Source: Pirellulaceae bacterium
Lineage (GTDB): Bacteria; Planctomycetota; Planctomycetia; Pirellulales; Pirellulaceae
Assembly: GCA_022448645.1 (NCBI GenBank)
Contig: JAKVBZ010000012.1
Coordinates: forward strand, 36,872 to 98,926
Direction: 5' to 3'
DNA: 62,055 nucleotides
Positions 36,301 through 45,359 of this stretch are shown in pieces. Every line of letters begins with the position of its first letter. The first letter of the stretch is position 1. The notes beneath the pieces were generated by a model that was not told the DNA's origin, searched no databases, and was given only the letters and a program-made list of their open reading frames with translations. Both the position numbers and the translations under genes were made by a program.

Positions 36301-37749
36301 CTACAGCCCGACACAGTACAGTTTGTGCAGCGTCCGCACATAGAGTCGATTGTTGGCGATGGCAGGGGTGGCAGTGCAGCTGTCTCCCATATCGTTCTTT
36401 TTGAGCACCACCGGTTTGTCCTGAGTCGCATCCAGGACCACGATGTATCCATTCTCGCCAGTAATGTAGATTTTGTCGTCGCCACAAACTGGGGACGCAT
36501 AGTAGTTACCAAAGTTCTTAATCCGTTTTTTAAGCCATACGGTCTCACCGTCTGTCACTTGAAAGGCTGCAGAGATGCCTCCCTTCTTGACCACCAGTAG
36601 TCGGTCATTTACCACCAAGGGCGAGGAAATATTCGAGGGAGCATTGTTTTCGATGTTCCAAATCACATGCGTGTCCGTCACGTTCCCTTCGCCACCTCCG
36701 CGTACGGCCTGAATCGTGGTACCTCCGCCAATCAAATTGTCAGGAGATTGAAAGGCAGCATCAATTTCTTCACCAGCAAGAAACCCATCACCGTTGTGAT
36801 CACCGCTGTCAAATTTTTCCCAAAAGGCTTCGTTTACCTCTGTTTTATCCAGTCTTTCATCCTGGTTTGTATCTCGCCATTGAAGCAAAGCGTATTTCAG
36901 TACACGATTCGTGTCACCGTAACTCTGAATCGAGATAAAGATTCGATCTTGCGACACGACAGGAGAGGTCATGATGGTTCGCAGCAGAGTATTGCATGTC
37001 CAACGTTCTTCGCCAGTTTCTGGATCGTAGCCTTTTAGTTTTCCTGATCCCGCTACAACCACATCCGAGCGCCCGTTCGCAGTACAGACAACAGGTGTGG
37101 CATATCCACCGAGCATTTCGGGCCGAGGAGTCTTCCAGAGGACTTCGCCACTGAATTTGTCAAAGGCGATCAAATAGGGGGCCAGGTCGTCGTCCAGGTT
37201 AAAGATGACTTTGTCTTTAAACACGATTGGCGAATTGGCTGCTCCCCAACCAAGCAGATAAAAGGGCATCGGCAGATCCTGTTGCCACAATACTTTTCCG
37301 TCTGCAGCCGACAGGGCCAACATGCCTAAGGTAGAAAAGTGTACGTAGACTCGTGCGCCGTCAGAGGCTGGTGTCGAAGAAGCTTGTTCGTTGGGGGCAG
37401 TAATGGCAGGGACTTCTCCGGCGTCAAACTCTCGACGCCATAGCAGGTCCCCGCTCATGGCGTCAAAGGAGAAAACGGCAAACGTTTGCTCGTCAACCAT
37501 GGCGGTTGTAAAAGCACGTTTGTTTGCGACGATCGGGCAGGCGACTCCTTTACCGACTTCGGCAGACCATTTGACGTTGTGATCGTGGCCGAATTCAATC
37601 GGTAGATTCTTGCTTTCCGTTGAAACACCACTGGCGTTGTGTCCGCGAAACTGTGGCCAATCTTCGGCATGCGTTGATGTTTTCAGCGAACCAGTCCATG
37701 CCGTGAACGAACAGATCAGCCAACAAACGTTGAACATTGAGCGAATCAT
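36301..37749 (-). CDS. Secreted PQQ-type beta-propeller with EF-hand insert
   Basis: The 482-residue protein has an N-terminal signal-like segment (MIRSMFNVCWLICSFTAWTGSL), then WPQFRGHNASGVS, the common opening of planctomycete outer-membrane-type PQQ-like propellers. Blade repeats follow (DAMSGDLLWRREF, SAADGKVLWQQDL, DKFSGEVLWKTP, DPETGEERWTC). Between blades, about residues 295-335, two EF-hand loops are inserted: DTNQDERLDKTE and DHNGDGFLAGEE, expected to bind calcium. The role is probably binding or scaffolding rather than catalysis; PQQ binding is not shown. It is followed on the minus strand by no close gene; the aminotransferase lies upstream after 32 bp and may be co-transcribed. 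Confidence 0.82.
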   Translation of the reverse strand: MIRSMFNVCWLICSFTAWTGSLKTSTHAEDWPQFRGHNASGVSTESKNLPIEFGHDHNVKWSAEVGKGVACPIVANKRAFTTAMVDEQTFAVFSFDAMSGDLLWRREFDAGEVPAITAPNEQASSTPASDGARVYVHFSTLGMLALSAADGKVLWQQDLPMPFYLLGWGAANSPIVFKDKVIFNLDDDLAPYLIAFDKFSGEVLWKTPRPEMLGGYATPVVCTANGRSDVVVAGSGKLKGYDPETGEERWTCNTLLRTIMTSPVVSQDRIFISIQSYGDTNRVLKYALLQWRDTNQDERLDKTEVNEAFWEKFDSGDHNGDGFLAGEEIDAAFQSPDNLIGGGTTIQAVRGGGEGNVTDTHVIWNIENNAPSNISSPLVVNDRLLVVKKGGISAAFQVTDGETVWLKKRIKNFGNYYASPVCGDDKIYITGENGYIVVLDATQDKPVVLKKNDMGDSCTATPAIANNRLYVRTLHKLYCVGL

Positions 37750-37781
37750 GGTGCATCCCTTGTTTTACTCTGCTTCCTCCG

Positions 37782-39173
37782 TCACTGGCTGCTGCAATCG
37801 GCAGTAATAGAGTACATCGTATCAAAATACTGTTGTGCTTCGTCTAATGGCATTACCAGTGGAGGTGCGATACGAATCACCTTGCCAGCCAGAGGTCCTA
37901 ACAAATGGATCGCTCGTCCATCGCTGTCTCCGAGATAACAAGCTTTGACGATGTCATTCGCGACCTGGTCTGCGGAACGATCGCCTATGGAAGAGCATTC
38001 CACGCCCCAGACGGTTCCTTCGCCACGTATAGCGTCAACAGCAGGTAACTCGGTCAGGCGTAACAGTCCTGCTTCGATGACCTGCGATAATTCTGCCGCA
38101 TGCTCCATGATATTTTCTTGCTCAAATGCATCTAGCGTTGCCAATACTGCGGCGCAACCGAGCGGGTGAGCACTCCAGGTGTCTGAGGTTTCGCCGTAGT
38201 TCATGTTGGCGAACAACTCAGCTCGTCCTACGGCGGCGTCGACGGGTATGCCGTTGGCCATGCCTTTACCGAGGACGACGATATCAGGTTCGACTCCGTA
38301 GGTCGTGAAAGCATAAAGATTGCCTGTGCGGCCAAAGTTGGCTTGGACTTCATCTAAGATGAAGGCCATATCATGTTGACGGCAAAACTGTTCCAGCAAT
38401 TGCATGTACTCATATTGAGGGTGGTATGAGCCACCTCCGCCGAGATACGGCTCCGTGATCAAACAACAAAGTCTGTCACCCAACTCGTCTGCCAATTGAG
38501 CTAGTTCATTTTGGTAGGGTTCTAGGTTGAGGGGTTCTTTCCGTCGCTGTACTGAGTAGCATTCCTCCATCGGAAACGAGATAAAACGAACACGCGGATC
38601 TCGTTCCTTGTCGGTCTCACTGCCCGTGGCCGCACCAGCCAATCCTTTTTTTCCATGAAATCCGTTGCGAGTAGCAAGGATCACATCTGATTCTTTTCGT
38701 CGAGATAAGCAAGCCCAAAGTGATTTTTGGATAGCTTCGCTGCCGCTGGCTGCCCAGACAACCTTTTCCATCCGACCACCGCCTGGTTGCGCATTGAGAC
38801 TGGCAAGTAGTCGCTCGGTGGCGCTCGCTTCAAGTTCGGTAACCGCATTGTAGGACGACAGGGTAACCGCACGTGTGAATCGCTGGCCTTCATTCAATGA
38901 TTCCAGCCCCAAATAGCTTTGGACTTGTTGCCACCAACCTGTGGGGTGGTGGCCGAGGTTAGTGACAAGCACACCCGATGCGAAATCTGCCAACTTGCGG
39001 CCTTCGGGCGTGTAATGGTAGCAACCTTCGCTTTGAGCCAACACAGCCAGCGTCGGCGTGTAGGTTCTCAGCGACTTTGGCTCGTTCCTCTGAATGACTT
39101 CACGAATAGCATTACTTTGTGCTTCGTTAGGAAATTCGATCGTTTGTCCCTCGGCTGGTTTTAGGGTTGGCAT
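37782..39173 (-). CDS. Class III PLP-dependent aminotransferase
   Basis: The 463-residue enzyme shows the fold type I pattern: FASGVLVTNLGHHP near the N-terminus, AASGSEAIQKSLW (phosphate-binding), FHGKKG, the FILDEVQANFGRTG stretch with the PLP-contacting Asp, and the probable Schiff-base lysine in VLGKGMANG. Class III members use omega-amino donors such as ornithine, 4-aminobutyrate or taurine; the substrate is unknown. The ATG at 39173 (MPTLKPAEGQ) is preferred; the ATG at 39239 adds a His-rich peptide without family resemblance. It lies 32 bp upstream of the propeller gene. Confidence 0.85.
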   Translation of the reverse strand: MPTLKPAEGQTIEFPNEAQSNAIREVIQRNEPKSLRTYTPTLAVLAQSEGCYHYTPEGRKLADFASGVLVTNLGHHPTGWWQQVQSYLGLESLNEGQRFTRAVTLSSYNAVTELEASATERLLASLNAQPGGGRMEKVVWAASGSEAIQKSLWACLSRRKESDVILATRNGFHGKKGLAGAATGSETDKERDPRVRFISFPMEECYSVQRRKEPLNLEPYQNELAQLADELGDRLCCLITEPYLGGGGSYHPQYEYMQLLEQFCRQHDMAFILDEVQANFGRTGNLYAFTTYGVEPDIVVLGKGMANGIPVDAAVGRAELFANMNYGETSDTWSAHPLGCAAVLATLDAFEQENIMEHAAELSQVIEAGLLRLTELPAVDAIRGEGTVWGVECSSIGDRSADQVANDIVKACYLGDSDGRAIHLLGPLAGKVIRIAPPLVMPLDEAQQYFDTMYSITADCSSQ

Positions 39174-39538
39174 GATTCTTTCACTTTTCAAATCAATGTC
39201 GATAATGTGGTGAATTGAACGCGGTGCGTGCGTTCTCATATTCGCTTGCGATTAATGACAATCATATCCTCTCTGCACCCTATATTCCATTGGACCATTG
39301 AAAAGGACCTCCTTGCCGTCTCAGGATTCCGATGGCAAGGGGTGGTTTTTTGTCTACCGAAGCGGAGCGTATTGTGTATCGACGCCAAATCATGTTAGCT
39401 GATGCGGTACCGTGTACCCCATTTAGCACCTCTTCTCTGAACGTTCAAATACAGGCAGCCACTTAGGGCCTCCCGTTGAACGAGTCCACATGATATTCTA
39501 CCGGTAAACGACGAGACTAATCAGTAAGGAACCGACAG
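39174..39538. other. Divergent region with a plus-strand terminator hairpin
   Basis: No gene is seen. The spacer separates the aminotransferase (minus) and the 2-hydroxyacid dehydrogenase (plus). It contains the terminator-like hairpin listed at 39307-39351, which sits about 190 bp before the dehydrogenase start with no gene ahead of it. Confidence 0.5.
39307..39351 (+). terminator. Terminator-like hairpin in the leader of the 2-hydroxyacid dehydrogenase gene
   Basis: CCTTGCCGTC (39311-39320) pairs with GATGGCAAGG (39331-39340), one G-T wobble, around a 10-nt loop. ACC/GGT extends the stem across a one-base bulge. TTTTTT (39346-39351) follows. No plus-strand gene precedes it, so it is either an attenuator or the end of a small RNA. 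A weaker minus-strand T-tract (TTTT) also flanks it. Confidence 0.65.
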
Positions 39539-40513
39539 ATGTCTGAACAAACAATCGTTGCCAATGGACCTGTAATAGACGTGGCGCGAGAAATTCTGAA
39601 ACCACACGGTGAGATTGTCATCGCGCCGGACAGTTCTGATGAGCAAGTCTTCCCCCTGCTCCCAGAGGCCAAGGGTGTGATTTTACGAGGTGACGGTCGA
39701 TTTTCAGCCGAAGCCCTGGAGAAATCAGCTCAGTTACAAGTCATCGCCCGGAGTGGCGTGGGATACGACAACGTTGACGTAGCGGCGGCCACGGCACGAA
39801 AGATTCCCGTGGTCTTTACGCCGGGAGCTGGAGCGAGGGCAGTGGCCGAAGCCGCTATGGCGTGGATGCTGTCGCTATGCAAGCGTGTCAGTCATTGGGA
39901 TCACCAATTCAAGTTGGGAGATTGGGAGAGCCGGTATGCGTTGCAGAGTGGCGACCTCGAAGATGCTACTTTGGGTATTGTTGGGTTGGGGCGCATCGGC
40001 CAGCAGTTGGTGCGCTTGGCAACTCCTTTTGACATGAAAATTCTGGCCTACGATCCTTATATCGATCAAGATGCCGCAGCAAATCTAGGGGTCGAACTCG
40101 TTGCACTAGATGAATTATTTCAACAATCAGACTTTATTTCACTCCATTGCGCCACGACCAAAGAAAACCGTGGAATGGTTAACCGCGAATTACTTCAAAA
40201 AGTGAAACCGGGGGCGTTCTTTGTAAATCTGGCAAGGGGACCGTTGGTGGATAATTTGGATGACTTGCACGAAGCTCTGCAAGATGGTCGTTTAGCTGGT
40301 GTGGGGCTCGACGTCTTTGTGGTTGAACCGCCGCCAGCTGATTTCTACAAGCACCCCTTATTTCAGCATCCGAATTGTCTCACCGCACCGCATGCACTGG
40401 CTGGAACGCGTGGTGCTACAAGAAAAATCTTTACATCTATGGCGAATGACATGGCAGCTGTATTTCGAGGAGAACGTCCGAAGTTCGTGGTAAATCCCGA
40501 AGTCTTTGATTAG
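39539..40513 (+). CDS. D-isomer-specific 2-hydroxyacid dehydrogenase
   Basis: The 324-residue enzyme has the two-domain fold of the phosphoglycerate dehydrogenase/glyoxylate reductase family: SGVGYDNVD in the substrate domain, the NAD-binding GLGRIGQ (about residues 144-150), HCATTKENRGMVN, and the Arg of NLARGPLVD, Glu of VVEPPP and His of APHALAGT as the catalytic triad. No ACT regulatory domain is present. The substrate could be 3-phosphoglycerate, glyoxylate/hydroxypyruvate or a sugar acid. The leader carries a terminator-like hairpin, suggesting attenuation control. Confidence 0.85.
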   Translation: MSEQTIVANGPVIDVAREILKPHGEIVIAPDSSDEQVFPLLPEAKGVILRGDGRFSAEALEKSAQLQVIARSGVGYDNVDVAAATARKIPVVFTPGAGARAVAEAAMAWMLSLCKRVSHWDHQFKLGDWESRYALQSGDLEDATLGIVGLGRIGQQLVRLATPFDMKILAYDPYIDQDAAANLGVELVALDELFQQSDFISLHCATTKENRGMVNRELLQKVKPGAFFVNLARGPLVDNLDDLHEALQDGRLAGVGLDVFVVEPPPADFYKHPLFQHPNCLTAPHALAGTRGATRKIFTSMANDMAAVFRGERPKFVVNPEVFD

Positions 40514-40820
40514 TGCTGGACAACACAGCTAAAATGAAAATGCCGATCTGTTTCATGACACGTTTTCCTCTCGTGTCCTAAGTAGCTTTCGTTGAAAACA
40601 CCTGGAAGAAATATCCAAAACTGATAAACCTGAACTCTGTTCTCTATGTTTATTGGACAGAGCACAGACAGAAATACAGGTTCTTTTCAGAGTTGTGAAG
40701 CATTCTCGCCCATAGGATCATTGACATTCCATTCGGTGGATTGTCGCCAGAGGTTTTTTTTGCGAATATTGTTTCGAAATACGAATTGTGGAATCGTTTC
40801 TCCAGGTACTGCCTAGCGCC
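40514..40820. other. Intergenic region, no gene seen
   Basis: The spacer holds a 6-bp inverted repeat (CTCTGT/ACAGAG, about 40636-40663) and nothing else recognised. It presumably contains the promoter of the metallo-hydrolase gene. Confidence 0.35.
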
Positions 40821-41465
40821 ATGAAGCTTCACTTGCAAACCGTTGTCGATCAGTTCTTCTCCGAAAATACCTATATCGCTTTCCTCGAGGGGCGGGATGA
40901 CTGCTTGGTCATCGACCCTGGCTTGGAACCTGACCGAATCATTGCGACCATCGAGGAAATTGGCAAAACTCCAGCTGCGATTCTGAATACACACGGCCAT
41001 TCTGATCACATTGCCGGGAATGCGAGTTTGAAGGAGCGTTGGCCTGAATCGCCTCTGGTCATTGGCGAATCGGAAGCCTTTAAGTTGCTCGATCCAAACG
41101 CAAATTTATCCGCCCAATATGGTCTGCCCATCGTCAGTCCTGCCGCTGATGTGTTGCTCAACGAACCAGATCGTTACGAAATCGCAGGGTTAGAACTGGA
41201 GGTTCGTTTTACGCCAGGACATTCACCTGGTCATATTGTCTTCGTCTGGCATGATCACGACCCTAAAATGGTTTTTGGGGGCGACGTGTTGTTCCAGGGA
41301 AGTATTGGTAGGACCGATTTCGTCGACGGTAGCTTCGAGGATTTGGAGGCTTCTATCCGTGAAAAGCTGTATGTTCTGCCGGACAAGACCGTCATTCTTC
41401 CGGGGCACGGACCGTCCACGACGGTCGGAGATGAGAAGCGAACGAATCCGTTCGTTCCGGGATGA
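40821..41465 (+). CDS. Metallo-beta-lactamase-fold hydrolase (glyoxalase II-like)
   Basis: The 214-residue protein has the zinc motif THGHSDH (His58, His60, Asp62, His63), a further His in FTPGHSPGH, the Asp of FGGDVLFQGSIGRTD, and the final His in LPGHGPST. These features fit the glyoxalase II-like MBL subgroup, which hydrolyses thioesters, but the substrate is not proven. The ATG at 40821 (MKLHLQTVVDQFFSENTY) matches the usual family N-terminus; the upstream ATG at 40788 adds 11 residues. It converges on the DUF1592 gene. Confidence 0.88.
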   Translation: MKLHLQTVVDQFFSENTYIAFLEGRDDCLVIDPGLEPDRIIATIEEIGKTPAAILNTHGHSDHIAGNASLKERWPESPLVIGESEAFKLLDPNANLSAQYGLPIVSPAADVLLNEPDRYEIAGLELEVRFTPGHSPGHIVFVWHDHDPKMVFGGDVLFQGSIGRTDFVDGSFEDLEASIREKLYVLPDKTVILPGHGPSTTVGDEKRTNPFVPG

Positions 41466-41583
41466 AACGGCGAGTGAAGTTGAGGCGCTGATTGGAGCTT
41501 GGCCTGAGGACGCGTTAGTCCTTCGTCATTTCTCAGTCATTCGTAAGAACTGCTGTCCTATGTTGTGGTTTTGAACCAAACCA

Positions 41584-44151
41584 TCATCGCTGCTGAAATA
41601 GTTCCGACATTACCAATGCGCGAATCAAACTTTGCAAACCGTAGTTGTGGGCCTTGGTAGAAGCAACGATCGAGCGGATCTGTTCCAAGTCGTCGACGGT
41701 CATGACTCGCCTCAGGCCATACGTTGCTAACTGTTCAATGAATGCTTCGGCCAGCTTCTGATCATTTTCGGCCAGTAGCTTCTTGAATTCTGCGGGGCCG
41801 GCAAAGGATCTGCCATCGGGTAGGATACCTGATGCGTCCACGGGAGGGTTCTTGCCGATTCCCCCTTCGACGTGTTCCGTTTGACGCCACCGGCCGATGG
41901 CGTCAAAATTCTCAAAAGCCAAGCCCAGCGGATCGATCTTAGCGTGGCACGAAACACAGTTGGGGGTTGTTGCGTGAGCCTCCAACTGTGACCGAATGGT
42001 CGTTTTCGGTTGGTCGGTTTTCACAGGTTCTAGTGGTTCAACGTTCGGGGGTGGCGGAGGGGGCGTGGTGCCAAAGATTGCTTCGGAGACCCAAGCACCT
42101 CGGTGGACCGGTCGATGACGCGTGCCGTCGGAACTCAGTGAAAGGATGGAGGCATGAGTGAGTATGCCGCCTCGCAGTGACTGCGGACTCAGCTGCACAC
42201 GTGCAAGTTCCGTTTGTGGTGGTTTTGGCAAACCGTAGTGGATAGCTAACCGCGAGTTGAGCATCGTCCAGTTCGAGTCCACCGCTTCACGTAGTGGCAG
42301 GTTCTTTCTGAACATTTCGGCGAAGTAGGCCGTTGTTTCCATCACCATGCTTTCTTCCAGCCAGGGGTCGTAGTCTGGGTAGAGGTTGGGATCGGGCTGG
42401 AACATGCCAACTCGGTGAAGCTGCAACCACTGACGCGGAAACGAATCGAGAAAGCGGTCGATCTTTGGAGCGGCAATCATCCTGTCAAATTCCGTCGCCA
42501 ACTTCTCGGAGGTCGTCAGCTCACCGCTGCGTGCCGCGGCGAACAGTTGCTCGTCTGGCATCGAACTCCACAAAAAATAGGAAAGACGGTTGGCAAGTTC
42601 GAAATCATTGACCTGTTTGCGATTCTCGTTTGGGGAGCCCTCTTCCAGGTTGAAAAAGCTGCGGGCGACCAGCATGCTGGAAAGGGCCGACTTGTATGCC
42701 GAACGAAACTCGACGCCCGCTTCTTGTTCGCCGGCAATGAATAGTACATAGGGTTCGATTTCGGCGTCGGACACCGGTCGACGCCACGCCCGTTCGGCAA
42801 ATCGCTTTACGTACTCGCGAGACTCTTGAAGCAGATTTTCAACCTGCTGTGGATCGGACGCCAGGTTAGAAACCTGTCCCACAGGAATAAGCCCCTCGCG
42901 TTTCTTCTGATCGGTATTGGTCGTGATAGGTCCCTCGACCTCGACCCTGTCAATGAGTAACAAAGGCATTACCGGCCGCCCCTGTTCGTCGACCACCTTT
43001 GTCTGATACGCATGAACGCCACCTTTCAGGGATGATAAGGGCTGGCTGGCATCAATCGACTTATTGCTGAACAACCTATAGGCACCGTTGGGATGCTTTT
43101 GCGTGCGGGCGTGATTGCGAATTTCATACCCGCCCGCAGGGAGCAACAGGGTGAATTCGATCGTCGCGGAATTTTCCACGGTAGTTTCCAGGTCGATGCC
43201 GGCCATCGATCGGTTGCTGCTGTGCCACAGCGACAATCGTGGTGTTCTGCCTGTGAATGCCGGCAGGCCGCTGGCGTGGATCTTGACTCGATAGTTGCCA
43301 GGCTTTCGCAGGGTAAACGCAGGCCAACCTTCTCCCAACTGTAGAAGTTGTCGCTTTCCTTCGCCGGCGGACTTTTGGATGGTTTCGGAAGACGTTTCTG
43401 CATCGGGTAGCGCGAGATCCACCACCGCATTAGCGGCGTTGAAATAGCGATCGATGTGTGATGGGGCGGTGGACAGCAAGGCGCCAATGCGTTCGAAACC
43501 ATGCCAGCGTGGATCCTCGTTGAACGCGCCCGGAGCCTCGACGTCGAAAACAACGCCGAGCAGATCGTATACGGTGTGGGCGTACTCCTGCCGGCTGAGG
43601 CGGTAATGTTCCACTAATCCACGTTGCGCCATACGCGCCGCAGCCCCTGCCCGAATTCTTGTCGTGATCGCGTCGACAACTCCTTCAATCTCCTTGGCCG
43701 TTGGCTGGGGTTCCTCCGGAGGCGGCATTTCACCGGCGTTAATTCGGAAACGTACTTCTTCCCACTTTCGGGCGACGATCGAATTGGCGAAGTCGGTCGC
43801 GAGATTGTCCAGTCGGAATTGAGTCTCGTCTGACGAACCGTCGTGACAATGGAGGCAATGTGTTTTTAAGAATCCGACAGATGTTTCGTCCAACGTCTCC
43901 TGTGCTGTGAGGTTAACAGCCAGCAGCCAGATTGCAGCGGAAAGTAAAAACGTCTGTGTAACGTTTTTAACGGCAAGCGACAGGTGACTACTTTTGTGGC
44001 GACTCGAGGACCCAGGCCGTAGGACGGACCAAGGAGCGCAGCGAAGACATTCCAGCGTCAAGGACGCTAGAAAAATTCCTGCAATGCCGGAGCTGTGTTT
44101 TGCTTGCTCTGGCGTACTGATGTTCGGTGAAATAGTTCTGAAAAGAATCAT
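41584..44151 (-). CDS. Planctomycete cytochrome/DUF1592 domain protein
   Basis: The 855-residue secreted protein combines planctomycete-specific domains in the usual order: a cytochrome-c-like CLHCH site (PSCyt1), DUF1587, DUF1595 (FAERAWRRPVSDAEIEPYV), DUF1592, DUF1588 with CVSCH and DUF1585 at the end. A sugar-binding-like beta insert lies in the middle. The CxxCH sites suggest heme binding and extracytoplasmic electron transfer; the true function is unknown. The start at 44151 overlaps the upstream stop (ATGA, 44148-44151). Before the hydrophobic export-like stretch (TFLLSAAIWLLAVNLTAQ) lie about 65 unusual residues, perhaps a repeat insertion. Third gene of a coupled operon. Confidence 0.88.
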   Translation of the reverse strand: MILFRTISPNISTPEQAKHSSGIAGIFLASLTLECLRCAPWSVLRPGSSSRHKSSHLSLAVKNVTQTFLLSAAIWLLAVNLTAQETLDETSVGFLKTHCLHCHDGSSDETQFRLDNLATDFANSIVARKWEEVRFRINAGEMPPPEEPQPTAKEIEGVVDAITTRIRAGAAARMAQRGLVEHYRLSRQEYAHTVYDLLGVVFDVEAPGAFNEDPRWHGFERIGALLSTAPSHIDRYFNAANAVVDLALPDAETSSETIQKSAGEGKRQLLQLGEGWPAFTLRKPGNYRVKIHASGLPAFTGRTPRLSLWHSSNRSMAGIDLETTVENSATIEFTLLLPAGGYEIRNHARTQKHPNGAYRLFSNKSIDASQPLSSLKGGVHAYQTKVVDEQGRPVMPLLLIDRVEVEGPITTNTDQKKREGLIPVGQVSNLASDPQQVENLLQESREYVKRFAERAWRRPVSDAEIEPYVLFIAGEQEAGVEFRSAYKSALSSMLVARSFFNLEEGSPNENRKQVNDFELANRLSYFLWSSMPDEQLFAAARSGELTTSEKLATEFDRMIAAPKIDRFLDSFPRQWLQLHRVGMFQPDPNLYPDYDPWLEESMVMETTAYFAEMFRKNLPLREAVDSNWTMLNSRLAIHYGLPKPPQTELARVQLSPQSLRGGILTHASILSLSSDGTRHRPVHRGAWVSEAIFGTTPPPPPPNVEPLEPVKTDQPKTTIRSQLEAHATTPNCVSCHAKIDPLGLAFENFDAIGRWRQTEHVEGGIGKNPPVDASGILPDGRSFAGPAEFKKLLAENDQKLAEAFIEQLATYGLRRVMTVDDLEQIRSIVASTKAHNYGLQSLIRALVMSELFQQR

Positions 44152-45359
44152 GGCAGGATCATCTTCTTGGAGCGTTCCAGGCCTTTGAGCGACATTACCG
44201 TTTCGTCTTTCGGCACTAATACATAGGTCCAGGGACCTTTGACGCGTACGATCCAACCGGGCCGGAATCCATCCAGCATCTGCTTGACTTTCAGTCGCAC
44301 TTGAAAACCACTGCTGCCAGCGGGTGGGTTTTCCGTTTCATTCCATTCAAGTATCTCTCCGGGGGAAGCATTTTCCTGGTGGTAACTCCAAGTACGCAAT
44401 GTGGTGAACGCAATGGCTATCTTCAGATTTTCTTTTCTTTTCTTCATGTCACGAATGTCCGCATACAACTCAGGGTCCATACCCCCGAACAATGTGACTG
44501 TGATCTCGCCACCTCCGTTGTCGTAGTTTTTCACCGTGTCGACCCAGCCGGGTAAAAAGCGTGAGCGTATGAGTCGCAAATGCCGGTGCCGCTGTATCTC
44601 TTTGCAGGCTGCGAAGCTGGTGTCGTCCAGCCAGACATCGGTGGTGGCCAGGCTGTCGAAAGGACCCCATGTTAGATTCAGCTGGACAGTCTGTCCGGGC
44701 GCAATTTGGTTTCTTGCCACTAGCTGGCGGTCTTTCCATATCCGGGTGGAATCATCGATGTCGAACAGTACGGGCTTGTTGATGCCTCCCTCGATCTCCG
44801 GGCCGACGGGCTCGACGGAAAGCTTCAACCGTGGCGCAGGGCCTCCGCCCTGTTCGAACCCGAGGACTTTCCAGGATCGGCCCTGGCGGGAATAGAAGGT
44901 AGCATCGTCTTCCAGCAAGATGGCGTGGTTGTGTTTTCCTGTGGGATTGCTTTGGAGTTGTTCTTCCGACAGCGACGGGATGGTTTCTTCTTCACCTTCT
45001 AGCGGCAACAGGAATCGCCCGTGCATGTGCGTTCCCACGGGAATATCTCGAACATCAGCCGGTGCCCCGTGATACCAAACCATACCGTAGGGGAGCATGG
45101 CAAAATAGTGTCGCCGTTTGCGCCATCCTTTTCGAATGGCACCGCGGCGATTGATGGGATCGCTGACCACCAGATCACCATCCAGGTGGATGCCCGCCCC
45201 GGCGGGAGGAAAAACTCCTTTCCTGGGAACATGATCCCGTAACGGATTGTGGTTTTCGTCGGCGAGGGCCTCCACGTTCCACGCTAAAAAGATCAGGGCA
45301 AAGTGGAGCAGGATATGGGACAGCTTTTGAAGCCGTCCTACAGAAATCGAACGCATCAT
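44148..45359 (-). CDS. Secreted protein of unknown function between DUF1552 and DUF1592 genes
   Basis: The 403-residue protein has a signal peptide (about residues 10-33, LQKLSHILLHFALIFLAWNVEALA) and a beta-rich mature part. A His/Trp-rich stretch (HYFAMLPYGMVWYHGAPADVRDIPVGTHMHGRF) and several PG-type turns may form metal-binding or barrel modules. No known domain is recognised. Its start overlaps the stop of the DUF1552 gene by 1 nt (TAATG), and its stop overlaps the DUF1592 start by 4 nt, so all three are translationally coupled and probably act together. Confidence 0.75.
   Translation of the reverse strand: MMRSISVGRLQKLSHILLHFALIFLAWNVEALADENHNPLRDHVPRKGVFPPAGAGIHLDGDLVVSDPINRRGAIRKGWRKRRHYFAMLPYGMVWYHGAPADVRDIPVGTHMHGRFLLPLEGEEETIPSLSEEQLQSNPTGKHNHAILLEDDATFYSRQGRSWKVLGFEQGGGPAPRLKLSVEPVGPEIEGGINKPVLFDIDDSTRIWKDRQLVARNQIAPGQTVQLNLTWGPFDSLATTDVWLDDTSFAACKEIQRHRHLRLIRSRFLPGWVDTVKNYDNGGGEITVTLFGGMDPELYADIRDMKKRKENLKIAIAFTTLRTWSYHQENASPGEILEWNETENPPAGSSGFQVRLKVKQMLDGFRPGWIVRVKGPWTYVLVPKDETVMSLKGLERSKKMILP

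Noticed and set aside
37782..39173. Class III aminotransferase as the GnnB partner of the lpxA-linked oxidoreductase
   Set aside because: GnnB belongs to the DegT/DnrJ/EryC1/StrS group; this enzyme has class III motifs and lies 15 kb away.
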